From: Pleurocapsa sp. MO_226.B13
GTDB lineage: Bacteria > Cyanobacteriota > Cyanobacteriia > Cyanobacteriales > Xenococcaceae
Assembly: GCA_030064795.1 (NCBI GenBank)
Contig: JASJEI010000291.1
Location: 1 to 14,795, forward strand
Reading direction: 5' to 3'
DNA: 14,795 bases
Part shown: piece after piece, positions 5,904 through 12,402 of the stretch
Layout: every line of letters starts with the position of its first letter
How positions within the stretch are numbered: position 1 is the stretch's first letter
Translations under genes and position numbers: made by a program
The notes under the pieces: generated by a model
The model's input: only the letters and a program-made list of their open reading frames with translations
What the model was told of the DNA's origin: nothing
The model's database searches: none

Positions 5904-8854
5904 TCACTACTGCCCCTCCCGAAAAAAAAGATCCTTCTGAAGAAATTGAAAAAGGAAATGCTTTTAGTAATCAAATTTTAATTCTCTTTTCCGAACCTTT
6001 ATTGCCAGAAACCGCAACAGAAAGTTTAGCTATTCAACGGGAAATAGAAGCGATCGTAGAAGCTCTAGAAGAAGTTAGCTATCCGATTTCAGTAGAGATT
6101 ATAGTTAAAGTAGCTACGGCAGAAAATATACAGAATATTTTTCATCAAAGAGTTAGACCCTTAATCATTCACTTTATCGGTCATGGCACGATCGATGAAG
6201 GTAATACAGCGTTAGTACTAGAAGATGAAGTAGGTATAGCGCGTCATTTTGATGAACGAGAATTAGCGATTGCGCTGGCTGATGGAAATAGAATACCCTG
6301 TCAACTAGCAGTAATCAATTCCTGTCATTCAGGCAAATTAGCCGAAGCAATTGCTGAAGCAAAAGTACCTCATGTAATTGCTGTTGATGCTCAAGAAACC
6401 ATTCTCAATGAAGCAGCGCGTTGTTTTGCCAAGAGCCTATACAAAAATCTATTTGAGCAAAATTCAGTACAGAATAGTTTCTCCATTGGTCGTAATGCTA
6501 TTATCCTCGATCGAGAGTTACAAGAGAAATTTAATTTAAAAACTCACCAAAAGGGAGTAAATATTGATGAAGCTTATAAGTTCCAGTTACTACCTGAAAA
6601 TCAGCATCATTCAGCAGAATTAGATTTTGAGTCTGCACGGACACGTGAAATAAACTACCCTAACTTATTCGATACTAATTTACCCTCTCAAGATCCTAAA
6701 TTTATTGGTAGAAAACAAGATATTCATTCAGTAGTCCATGTTTTTACCCGATCTGATAATCGCTGTGTAGTTTTACATGGTATGGGGGGAATCGGCAAGA
6801 CTACTTTAGCTAAAGCAATTGGTCGCTGGTTTCAACAACGCGAGCGCTTTAAAGATGGAGTTTGGCGAGTTAATGCAGAAGATATAGATTCTATTAGAAA
6901 TTTAATTATTAAAATTCAACAGGAATTAGAGTTAGAAAATCCTTACTTAGTTCAAAAATTGAGAGAAAAAAAAATTCTCTTAATCTTAGATGATTTGGAT
7001 CTTTTAGTTAGTAAAGATAACGAACTTAAGGAACTAATCGAGCTAATTAACTATTTAATCGAGAATTGCCCCTATTTAAAAATACTGATTACTACCCGTA
7101 AAACTTTGGTAAGTAATATTGAACTTTGCTATCAACAAGAAGTTCACAGCATGGTGAATTGGACTGAAACTCTGTTTAGTAAATACATACCTCTGAATCT
7201 GAATAATCAATGGGAAAAAGAACCTAATTACAGCGAAAATAAACAGCGATTGCGTCTATTTTTTGATGGCTATCCTCTGGCAATTAAATTAGCAGCAGCT
7301 TACGTCAAGGATAAAGTAAATATTTCCCTAGCTAAATTGTGTGAGGATTTGGACATCAAACCTTTAAAAGTTCTTGAAATTGAATCTCCAGAAGAAAGAA
7401 AAGACAATAGTCTAAGAGTTTCTTTAGAAATATCTTTTAATTGTTTATCCGTTCCAGCACGAGACTTGTTTCCTTTCCTGACTTATTTTCCTGGGGGATT
7501 AAGTTATAATTTAGCTCATCATATTTGGTCAAACAAAAATACTCGTTCTACTTTAGATGAACTGTTTCGTTACTCAATGGTTGAGCAGTATTCAGCTTTT
7601 GCCTCTGATTGGCGAGTTAATATTCCCGAACCTGTTCGTAGCTATGCTGAAAGTAAATTACCTCCTGGTCAAAGTCTAGAACGAATTGCACCTATAGTAC
7701 TGAGTTATTATGATGCTCGTTTTGTTAAGGAAGCAGAAATTAACTTAGAGATACTGAAAGCTGAAAGATCTAATCTGATTAAGTTTTTGGAGTGGGGCTA
7801 TAAAAATGAAGACAACTATCAAGAATGTCTCTGTGCCAGAATTACTGTTTCTTTAGTGGAACAATGGCAGTTAATTGAATCTGAAACTAATCTTCTAAGC
7901 AGATTAAATTCCGCTTTAGAGGCTGCCCAAAGAAATGACGATTCGGTAGGAGAACAATTAGTAACAGATGCCATTACTCAAGTTACTGCACGACCAGCTG
8001 CCAAAGATATTCTTTCTATGGCAAAAGAGAAAGACGATTTAGAATCTTTTTCTTTTGAGGTAGTGACTGTCAATGAAAGAGGAGAGGAAGTTAAAAGAGA
8101 ACAGAAAGAAACTCTACGTCTTGTTGAGGAATTAGATGATGAAATTGCTTTGGAAATGGTAGAAATACCTGGTGGTAGTTTCATGATGGGTTCGCCAGAA
8201 GAGGAAGGTTATGAATTTGAAAAACCGCAGCATCAGGTAACCATAGAGCCATTTTTCATGGGGAAATTCCAGGTAACTCAAGCCCAATGGCAAGCAGTAA
8301 TGAGGAATAATCCTGCCAGGTTTCAAAATAGTTCCTTAAATCCAGTAGAGCAAGTCTCTTGGGAAGATGTCAAAGAGTTCTGCGCTCGCCTCTCTCAGAA
8401 GACGGGAAAAGAATACAGATTGCCTACTGAGGCAGAATGGGAATACGCTTGTCGTGGTGGGACAGAATCGCCATTTTACTTTGGAGAAACTATCAGTACG
8501 GAGTTAGCTAACTATAACGGTAACTATACCTATGGAGAAGGCGTAAAAGGGGAATATAGAAAACAAACCACCCCAGTAGGATATTTCAAGGTAGCAAATA
8601 ACTTTGGACTATACGATATGCACGGAAACGTCTGGGAATGGTGTGAAGATGACTGGCATGAAAACTATGAAGGTGCGCCAACTGACGGTAGTGCTTGGTT
8701 ATTAGGACTTGGTAGCACAAAAGTAATACGTGGTGGTTCCTGGAACTACTATCCTTTTTTCTGCCGCTCGGCGTCCCGCTTCGACCTTAGGCGCGTCTAC
8801 CGTTACAGCCATATCGGTGTCCGTGTTGTGTGTGTCGCCCCCAGGACTACATAG
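5879..8854 (+). CDS. CHAT protease - NB-ARC STAND ATPase - FGE-sulfatase/C-type-lectin fusion with DGR variable region
   Basis: A 991-aa multidomain sensor-effector. The N-terminal CHAT (caspase-like) protease at about 30-210 has the expected His-Cys dyad: H102 in FIGHG and C149 in NSCHSG. The NB-ARC/STAND ATPase at about 270-600 has Walker A GMGGIGKTT (301-309), Walker B ILLILDDLD (366-374), sensor-like LITTR and the GYPLAIKLA helical-domain motif (464-472). A linker containing FEVVTVNERGEE, common before such domains in cyanobacteria, leads to an FGE-sulfatase/C-type-lectin domain (about 757-991) with RLPTEAEWEYACRGG, MHGNVWEWCEDDW and RGGSW. No TPR or WD repeats are seen; the lectin domain replaces them as probable ligand sensor. 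Residues 956-981 carry the DGR variable-region pattern. The start ATG overlaps the EACC1-like gene, so the two are probably cotranslated. A role in self/non-self recognition or phage defence is inferred. Confidence 0.85.
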   Translation: MVATWKQVITTAPPEKKDPSEEIEKGNAFSNQILILFSEPLLPETATESLAIQREIEAIVEALEEVSYPISVEIIVKVATAENIQNIFHQRVRPLIIHFIGHGTIDEGNTALVLEDEVGIARHFDERELAIALADGNRIPCQLAVINSCHSGKLAEAIAEAKVPHVIAVDAQETILNEAARCFAKSLYKNLFEQNSVQNSFSIGRNAIILDRELQEKFNLKTHQKGVNIDEAYKFQLLPENQHHSAELDFESARTREINYPNLFDTNLPSQDPKFIGRKQDIHSVVHVFTRSDNRCVVLHGMGGIGKTTLAKAIGRWFQQRERFKDGVWRVNAEDIDSIRNLIIKIQQELELENPYLVQKLREKKILLILDDLDLLVSKDNELKELIELINYLIENCPYLKILITTRKTLVSNIELCYQQEVHSMVNWTETLFSKYIPLNLNNQWEKEPNYSENKQRLRLFFDGYPLAIKLAAAYVKDKVNISLAKLCEDLDIKPLKVLEIESPEERKDNSLRVSLEISFNCLSVPARDLFPFLTYFPGGLSYNLAHHIWSNKNTRSTLDELFRYSMVEQYSAFASDWRVNIPEPVRSYAESKLPPGQSLERIAPIVLSYYDARFVKEAEINLEILKAERSNLIKFLEWGYKNEDNYQECLCARITVSLVEQWQLIESETNLLSRLNSALEAAQRNDDSVGEQLVTDAITQVTARPAAKDILSMAKEKDDLESFSFEVVTVNERGEEVKREQKETLRLVEELDDEIALEMVEIPGGSFMMGSPEEEGYEFEKPQHQVTIEPFFMGKFQVTQAQWQAVMRNNPARFQNSSLNPVEQVSWEDVKEFCARLSQKTGKEYRLPTEAEWEYACRGGTESPFYFGETISTELANYNGNYTYGEGVKGEYRKQTTPVGYFKVANNFGLYDMHGNVWEWCEDDWHENYEGAPTDGSAWLLGLGSTKVIRGGSWNYYPFFCRSASRFDLRRVYRYSHIGVRVVCVAPRTT
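8731..8851 (+). other. Probable DGR variable region (VR) at the 3' end of the lectin domain
   Basis: Thirteen codons (Y957, Y958, F960, F961, S966, F968, D969, L970, V973, Y974, Y976, S977, H978) all end in C or T and can be derived from AAC or AAT by changing only adenines in the first two positions. That is the expected mark of adenine-specific mutagenesis of a template with AAY codons. They alternate with unchanging, GC-rich codons (C962 R963 S964 A965, R967, R971 R972, R975, I979 G980) in an otherwise AT-rich gene. The segment sits at the standard VR place: the end of a C-type-lectin fold after RGGSW and just before the stop. No template repeat or reverse transcriptase is visible in the window, so this would be a remote target. 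Boundaries are approximate. Confidence 0.75.
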
Positions 8855-9109
8855 CCCTTTGCCCTTTTTACTCTTTTGCCCTCTTGCTCGGAAAAATTTT
8901 ATTTCTGTATTAAATACATTTCTTTGGTAATACAATAGCTTTTGTTACTTTTCCCTCAATTTAGAAATTATTGCCCATGAAGCAAAAAGTATTCAGAGTT
9001 AAGCCAGGCGATCGCTCTTTAGTACAATTGCGCTAAGATTTGGCAAAAGTAGAATTTTCTCTAAAATTTTTCACTTCAAAAAATTGCAAACGAACTATTA
9101 GCTCGCTCT

Positions 9110-9742
9110 ATGGATATACAAGCCTTGCTACAGCAAAAAATTCAGTCAAAAGAACTTTCAAAGGCAGTAAAAGCAAGCAGTAAAAAGACTTCTATTCCTT
9201 TAAATAAGATTACTGACCCCAGTGCTTTAGGCAGTGGCGTGATAGCATCAATCATGGATTCTGGTGACAATATTAAGGCTGTTAATGCTGCCAAAGATGG
9301 AATAGAGGAAACACTAACTAAAGTTAAATCTGGGAATTTAGAAGATTTAGAAGAAATTTTAGTCAATCAAGTTTATGTGTTGAATGGTCTATTTAATCAA
9401 TTAGTAATCCAAGGAAAAGCTAGTTTAACTGAACCTGCGGTTATGCGATCGCTACCAAACCATCCTAAGACAATGTTGAATGTAGCACTGAAAGCACAAA
9501 CTCAATGTCGAGCAACAGTTCAGACAATTAACGAGTTGAAGAATCCCAAAAAGACAACCTTTATTAAGAATCAGCTAAACAACGTCAAGATGGAGTTAGA
9601 AGAAAGAATCGAGCAATTAGAAGGAACAACAGAACATGGCAGCAAGAAACTGGACAGAGGAACAGAAGCAGCGACAATCTCAATTGATTCAGAAATGGAA
9701 GCCCTGGAATTCATCGACAGGAGCCAAGACCCCGGAAGGTAA
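9110..9742 (+). CDS. Conserved-looking hypothetical protein, overlaps next gene
   Basis: A 210-aa soluble, mostly helical protein that I do not recognise with certainty. It begins MDIQALLQQKI, has an alanine/lysine-rich N-terminus, a central helical part (about 75-135) and a coiled-coil-like stretch NNVKMELEERIEQLEG (about 154-169). It has no signal peptide or membrane segment. The last ~35 codons are read in a different frame over the start of the next gene. Similar paired genes occur in phage-like and plasmid contexts, from memory, and could relate to DNA packaging or mobilisation; this is a weak guess. The ATG at 9110 has no clear ribosome binding site. The 255 bases before it contain the post-VR pyrimidine tract and an HIP1 octamer but no gene I recognise. 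Confidence 0.6.
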   Translation: MDIQALLQQKIQSKELSKAVKASSKKTSIPLNKITDPSALGSGVIASIMDSGDNIKAVNAAKDGIEETLTKVKSGNLEDLEEILVNQVYVLNGLFNQLVIQGKASLTEPAVMRSLPNHPKTMLNVALKAQTQCRATVQTINELKNPKKTTFIKNQLNNVKMELEERIEQLEGTTEHGSKKLDRGTEAATISIDSEMEALEFIDRSQDPGR

Positions 9743-9923
9743 AGCTCGTAGCTCTCAAAATGCTCTGAAACATGGATTCAGAAGTGCAGAGGCGATCGCC
9801 AATCAAAAAGAAGTTAATCAGAGCTTCCGACAGCTAGAACAGGCACTCAAAGATATGAGTAAAGCTACAGAAACACTGAATATAGATGAATTATCAGCAG
9901 CATTAAGTAAACTAACTTTTTAA
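9636..9923 (+). CDS. Small protein with KTPEGKARSSQNALKHG motif
   Basis: A 95-aa protein starting MAARNWTEEQKQRQ, with the motif STGAKTPEGKARSSQNALKHG at about residues 27-47, then a helical tail. This motif recurs in many short proteins of phages, plasmids and integrated elements and is usually annotated as hypothetical; I know no proven function. AGAAGGA (9619-9625), 10 nt before the ATG, is a good ribosome binding site and supports this start. The first 107 nt overlap the preceding gene in another frame. The gene ends 58 nt before a long palindrome that could end its transcript. Confidence 0.7.
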   Translation: MAARNWTEEQKQRQSQLIQKWKPWNSSTGAKTPEGKARSSQNALKHGFRSAEAIANQKEVNQSFRQLEQALKDMSKATETLNIDELSAALSKLTF

Positions 9924-9980
9924 TATATTGGGTTAGGGATTGTTAAGGTTAATTATCAATTAATCAAGATCGAATATTGA

Positions 9981-10046
9981 GGTCAACCGTTCCCTGGATT
10001 TTCAATCCAGGGCTTGCGGTTGACCGCATTCCGCGGTTTCGGTCAA
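9981..10046. repeat. Long compound palindrome between convergent genes
   Basis: GGTCAACCG (9981-9989) pairs with CGGTTGACC (10017-10025). Inside it CCCTGGATT (9992-10000) pairs with AATCCAGGG (10004-10012) around a 3-nt loop, with unpaired TT and CTTG forming an internal loop. A second, competing hairpin uses TTGACCG (10020-10026) and CGGTCAA (10040-10046) around a CCGCGG palindrome (10031-10036). It lies at the tail-to-tail junction of two genes and could act as a bidirectional terminator or be a REP/MITE-like repeat. The stop codon of the minus-strand gene is in its loop, so the last ~15 residues of that protein are encoded by the repeat. Confidence 0.75.
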
Positions 10047-10811
10047 GAATTTGACGATCTCGGCTTTTTTAGATTCCCTAGGAGATTTTTTAAGTTTTTC
10101 TCGAAATTTATTACCTAAGCCTTTGATAGTTATGACTTTTCTTAGCTCACCTACTTTGAGTTCATTCCAGTCAACATCTTCTTCTTCATCAAGATCGTCA
10201 TTAAATATCGGTTCTAGAGAAGATTTGTCTATCTGAGTTGGTAAATGTTCTTTGTCATCAATAATAGGAGCTAAAGTCTTCTTGTTTATTTTGGTAATTG
10301 TAGGAGTATCATAATCTTGTCCAGTCTCAAGCTCGGAAACTATGCTCTTCAATTTTTGGTCGATCGTTTCGTTAAGCTCGTTTTTGAGACTAGTTATCTG
10401 ATTGGCGATTAGCTCCGCTACCTCGCCTTGCGAGATCGCCGACTCTAATTGTTCATTAACAATACTGGGTATCGTACCAAGTGCTTTACTCAAATCATCT
10501 TGGGTTACTACATTACTTGGTAAAATACTTTGTACATTACCAAAAGATTCTAAGCTAGACAATATTTCATTTAACTTATCCTCTGTCACCACATTACTTG
10601 GTAGTAAAGGTACATTATCAGGTAAAGGACTAGGGACAGTATCATTGCTAAAGAATACTCTGAGTATTTCAACTACCGCCGTTCCCAATGCGGGTTTAAT
10701 TTCTCCCGATTTATCTTTGCGGGTAATATCGTACTCAGTACAGTACTTTATCAAGTACTCTTCAAGATCAGATGGTATATAAGCCGAGATAGCTTTTTTG
10801 TTGGTAGCCAA
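10002..10811 (-). CDS. Putative DNA-binding protein: RHH-like N-terminus, coiled coil, SAP-like C-terminus
   Basis: A 269-aa acidic protein. The N-terminus (NKKAISAYIPSDLEEYLIKYC) looks like the strand-helix start of a ribbon-helix-helix DNA binder. A near-repeated block follows: LPSNVVTEDKL and LPSNVVTQDDL (about residues 70-107). Residues about 115-165 are coiled-coil-like, then comes an acidic linker (DDLDEEEDVDW). The end, ELKVGELRKVITIKGLG to KKAEIVKFL, resembles a SAP DNA-binding motif. Such proteins on plasmids could act in copy control, partition or chromatin-like organisation; the role is unknown. The likely start is TTG at 10811, since the frame has no ATG nearby and the RHH-like part begins there. 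It is divergent from parA, with about 390 bp of repeat-rich DNA between them. The final residues come from the palindromic repeat at 9981-10046. Confidence 0.65.
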   Translation of the reverse strand: MATNKKAISAYIPSDLEEYLIKYCTEYDITRKDKSGEIKPALGTAVVEILRVFFSNDTVPSPLPDNVPLLPSNVVTEDKLNEILSSLESFGNVQSILPSNVVTQDDLSKALGTIPSIVNEQLESAISQGEVAELIANQITSLKNELNETIDQKLKSIVSELETGQDYDTPTITKINKKTLAPIIDDKEHLPTQIDKSSLEPIFNDDLDEEEDVDWNELKVGELRKVITIKGLGNKFREKLKKSPRESKKAEIVKFLTETAECGQPQALD

Positions 10812-10832
10812 AGTTAGTAATCTACTATAGAC

Positions 10833-10949
10833 ATTACTTTGTATTGTACTTAAAGTAATTGACTAGGTAAAGTACCAATAAGCAATAGTAATGTATTAAT
10901 TCATTCTGGTGTTTAAAAAGTAATTTAAAAAGTATTCTACTAAGTAGAA
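10833..10949. promoter_or_regulatory. Operator-like repeats upstream of the RHH/SAP gene
   Basis: Several related motifs crowd the region before the minus-strand gene. ATTACTTT (10833-10840) and AAAGTAAT (10852-10859) form a perfect 8-bp inverted repeat. AAAGTA recurs at 10869, 10917 and 10929. A 12-bp tandem direct repeat, TTTAAAAAGTAA at 10912-10923 and TTTAAAAAGTAT at 10924-10935, adjoins a near-perfect palindrome TTCTACT-A-AGTAGAA (10935-10949). This density fits autoregulation by the adjacent RHH-like protein, or iterons of a replication or partition site. A 69-codon minus-strand frame across this stretch looks non-coding. Confidence 0.5.
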
Positions 10950-10978
10950 GACTATGACAATATACATATAGAGAAAGC

Positions 10979-11021
10979 AAAAGACGGCTACCCATCCTGA
11001 GAAAGTTTGTAACCGCCTTTT
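10979..11021 (-). terminator. Intrinsic-terminator-like hairpin in the divergent region
   Basis: Arms 10979-10991 and 11009-11021 pair over 13 positions on the minus-strand RNA, with two G-U wobbles and a run of T at the end. On the plus strand the same positions give two A-C mismatches, so the structure is best formed by minus-strand transcripts, although plus-strand T5 (11018-11022) also follows it. It lies in the leader of the RHH/SAP gene, so it could end an antisense RNA from the parA side or attenuate that gene. Confidence 0.5.
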
Positions 11022-11074
11022 TAATCTCTCGTACAAATAGCAACGCTTACTCATTATTTCATTTACAAAACATG

Positions 11075-11110
11075 AACATGACTATCTAGTAGTACTACGG
11101 TGGTCATGTT
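11075..11110. promoter_or_regulatory. Nested palindromes upstream of parA
   Basis: AACATGAC (11075-11082) and GTCATGTT (11103-11110) are perfect inverted copies. Between them lies the 10-bp perfect palindrome GTAGTACTAC (11089-11098), with a centre within 1 bp of the outer one. The concentric arrangement looks like an operator or cruciform-forming site, for example part of a centromere or origin. No T-tract suggests a terminator. Confidence 0.45.
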
Positions 11111-11131
11111 TGTTCTTTACCTTTACCCTTT

Positions 11132-11191
11132 GAGTTTATGAATCATTACTCATTATTTCTAAACATCAATTACTCATTTACTCATTTACTA
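11132..11191. promoter_or_regulatory. Candidate partition site/operator: ACTC boxes on an 8-bp period
   Basis: ACTC occurs at 11172 and 11180 with the 4-bp AT-rich spacer ATTT, followed by a degenerate ACTA at 11188. ACTC at 11148 and GAGT (its reverse complement) at 11132 fall on the same 8-bp phase. One more TTACTCATT lies at 11047-11055, out of phase. ParG of plasmid TP228 is known to bind ACTC tetramers with 4-bp AT-rich spacers just before parF; the match of spacing and position next to a ParF/ParG-type pair is good. This region would serve as operator and perhaps as centromere. Confidence 0.65.
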
Positions 11192-11200
11192 TGCTTGAAG

Positions 11201-11842
11201 ATGACTATTATTATTAGCGTTTTGAACCAGAAGGGGGGGAGCGGTAAGACTACTATATCGAGTAATCTAGCCCATGCGATCGCCAAAGACGGTCATAAGG
11301 TTCTATTGGTTGATTCCGACCCACAAGGCAGTTTGAGAGATTGGAATGAAGCCAACGGAGGGGAATTATTACCCGTCGTTGGATTGGATAGAGAGACATT
11401 GCCCAAGGATCTAAAGGCTGTATCAGATGGCTATGAGTTCGTAATTATTGACGGTGCGCCACAGATAGCCAAGATGTCAGCAGCAGCAGTCAAAGCAGCT
11501 AACTTGGTACTCATTCCCGTTCAACCATCGCCTTACGATATTTGGGCTTGTGCCGATCTAGTAGATATCATCACAGCCAGACAAGAGGTTACAGAGGGGA
11601 AGCCATTGGCTTACTTCATAATCAGTAGAGCTATTAAAAACACCAAGCTGGGTAATGAAATAAAACAAGCATTGGTAGATTACGAACTGCCAGTAATGAA
11701 GACATTCACTACTCAAAAAGTGGCATACCCTACTACTGCATCTGAAGGGCAGACAGTATTTAACGAACCTGGGTGCAGCGCCGCCTCTGAAATCACAGCT
11801 ATCAAAACTGAAGTAATGGAGATTTTAAACTATGGTGCTTAA
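11201..11842 (+). CDS. parA: ParA/ParF-type plasmid partition ATPase
   Basis: A Walker-type ATPase of 213 aa that would polymerise or pattern on DNA to move plasmid copies apart before division. From the ATG at 11201 the deviant Walker A is KGGSGKTT (11-18), Walker A' is VDSDPQGS (37-44) and Walker B VIIDGAP with D84. Its small size and lack of an N-terminal HTH place it in the ParF/type Ib group, which leaves autoregulation to the partner. The open frame extends to 11138, but that part covers the ACTC boxes and is low-complexity, so the ATG at 11201 is preferred; only a weak GAAG precedes it. The next gene overlaps its end by 11 nt. Confidence 0.92.
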   Translation: MTIIISVLNQKGGSGKTTISSNLAHAIAKDGHKVLLVDSDPQGSLRDWNEANGGELLPVVGLDRETLPKDLKAVSDGYEFVIIDGAPQIAKMSAAAVKAANLVLIPVQPSPYDIWACADLVDIITARQEVTEGKPLAYFIISRAIKNTKLGNEIKQALVDYELPVMKTFTTQKVAYPTTASEGQTVFNEPGCSAASEITAIKTEVMEILNYGA

Positions 11843-12056
11843 AGCAAAAAAAACTCGTCGCGATCGCTCCGACAAAGAACGGGCTATTGATGAGGCTACC
11901 AAACCCGATACTAAAAGATTAAATGCAGAGATACCAAGAGAACTACACAGCCAACTCAAAACCTTTGCTGCCCAAAAAGAAACCAAGATAACTGAAGTGG
12001 TAATAGAAGCAATTACTGAGTATTTGAGTAAAAAATCAAGCATAGTAAATGAGTAA
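11832..12056 (+). CDS. ParG-like ribbon-helix-helix centromere-binding protein
   Basis: A 74-aa basic protein. A flexible, charged N-terminal arm (residues 1-27, KKTRRDRSDKERA) is followed by a ribbon-helix-helix fold: strand KRLNAEIP, helix RELHSQLKTFAAQKE, helix ITEVVIEAITEYLSKK. In ParG the arm stimulates ParF ATPase through an arginine and the RHH dimer binds ACTC repeats, which are present upstream of parA. It overlaps the parA stop by 11 nt, so translation is probably coupled. Its 3' coding end itself holds GAGT at 12018, 12026 and 12051, the first two on the 8-bp period. A degraded copy of this 3' end lies at 12825-12899. Confidence 0.85.
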   Translation: MVLKAKKTRRDRSDKERAIDEATKPDTKRLNAEIPRELHSQLKTFAAQKETKITEVVIEAITEYLSKKSSIVNE

Positions 12057-12066
12057 TTGATAATTT

Positions 12067-12198
12067 CTAAACCCAACCCAGAACATAACCAATTGCCAAG
12101 CCGATGATTATCCCCGCCGTTCCGCTAAACATTGAAGGCAAAAAACACGCCTCTGAATTTTTATGATTTGAAGTTGGAAAATGTTTTGTACTTATCAT
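12067..12198 (-). CDS. 43-aa single-pass membrane microprotein
   Basis: A 43-codon minus-strand frame from ATG 12198 to TAG 12067. GGGAGGAAG (12212-12204 on the minus strand) ends 5 nt before the ATG and is among the strongest Shine-Dalgarno sequences in the window. The N-terminal half is polar (MISTKHFPTSNHKNSEAC). The C-terminal half is a glycine-rich hydrophobic helix (FSGTAGIIIGLAIGYVLGWV) that could span the membrane and pack as a glycine zipper. It converges on the ParG-like gene, with stops 10 nt apart. Small hydrophobic proteins on plasmids can be toxins, entry-exclusion proteins or accessory membrane proteins; I cannot tell which. Too short for most gene finders. Confidence 0.6.
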   Translation of the reverse strand: MISTKHFPTSNHKNSEACFLPSMFSGTAGIIIGLAIGYVLGWV

Positions 12199-12360
12199 TC
12201 TTACTTCCTCCCGTTTATTGTTCTGTCTTCTTTCAATTAGGTAAAGACTTTGAATGATATGCAGATTTGGTTGGGGCGATCGCTCAGGCTCGATCGTAGA
12301 TTTGAAATGGAGCTTGAGACAAATTTATTCCAGGCTAAATAAAGATGTACAATTATTTTT

Positions 12361-12392
12361 TCTAAATAGATTTAGACAAAAATCTAAATCTA
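12361..12392. repeat. Triple TCTAAAT/ATTTAGA repeat before the DUF1824-like pseudogene
   Basis: TCTAAAT (12361-12367), ATTTAGA (12370-12376) and TCTAAAT (12383-12389) allow two alternative hairpins. The longer is TAGATTTAGA (12367-12376) with TCTAAATCTA (12383-12392), a perfect 10-bp stem with a 6-nt loop. It ends 11 nt before the pseudogene ATG and was probably its promoter or leader. Bases 12199-12360 hold only the microprotein's ribosome binding site, an HIP1 octamer and no gene I recognise. Confidence 0.5.
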
Positions 12393-12402
12393 CAACGCCA
12401 CT

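Noticed and set aside
5786..5974. Minus-strand frame across the EACC1-like/CHAT overlap
   Set aside because: Antisense to two well-supported genes, low-complexity Phe/Ser-rich product.
8702..8935. Antisense and alternate frames over the variable region
   Set aside because: They arise from the GC-rich variable region; the lectin-domain frame explains the sequence fully.
8855..9109. DGR template repeat or accessory gene just after the variable region
   Set aside because: No second copy of the GC-rich variable-region core is visible here or elsewhere in the window, and no reverse transcriptase motif such as YxDD was seen.
10051..10782. Plus-strand frames antisense to the RHH/SAP gene
   Set aside because: Serine/leucine-rich shadow products with no motif; the minus-strand frame has better domain structure.
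10834..11043. 69-codon minus-strand frame in the divergent region
   Set aside because: It crosses the operator-like repeats and the terminator-like hairpin and has AT-driven Leu/Tyr/Phe-rich composition, so it is probably not coding.
10833..11191. CRISPR array
   Set aside because: The repeats are 8-13 bp with no regular 30-40 bp spacers; they fit operator or partition boxes instead.
11138..11200. 21-residue N-terminal extension of ParA
   Set aside because: The extension is encoded by the ACTC repeat array; the family N-terminus begins at the ATG at 11201.
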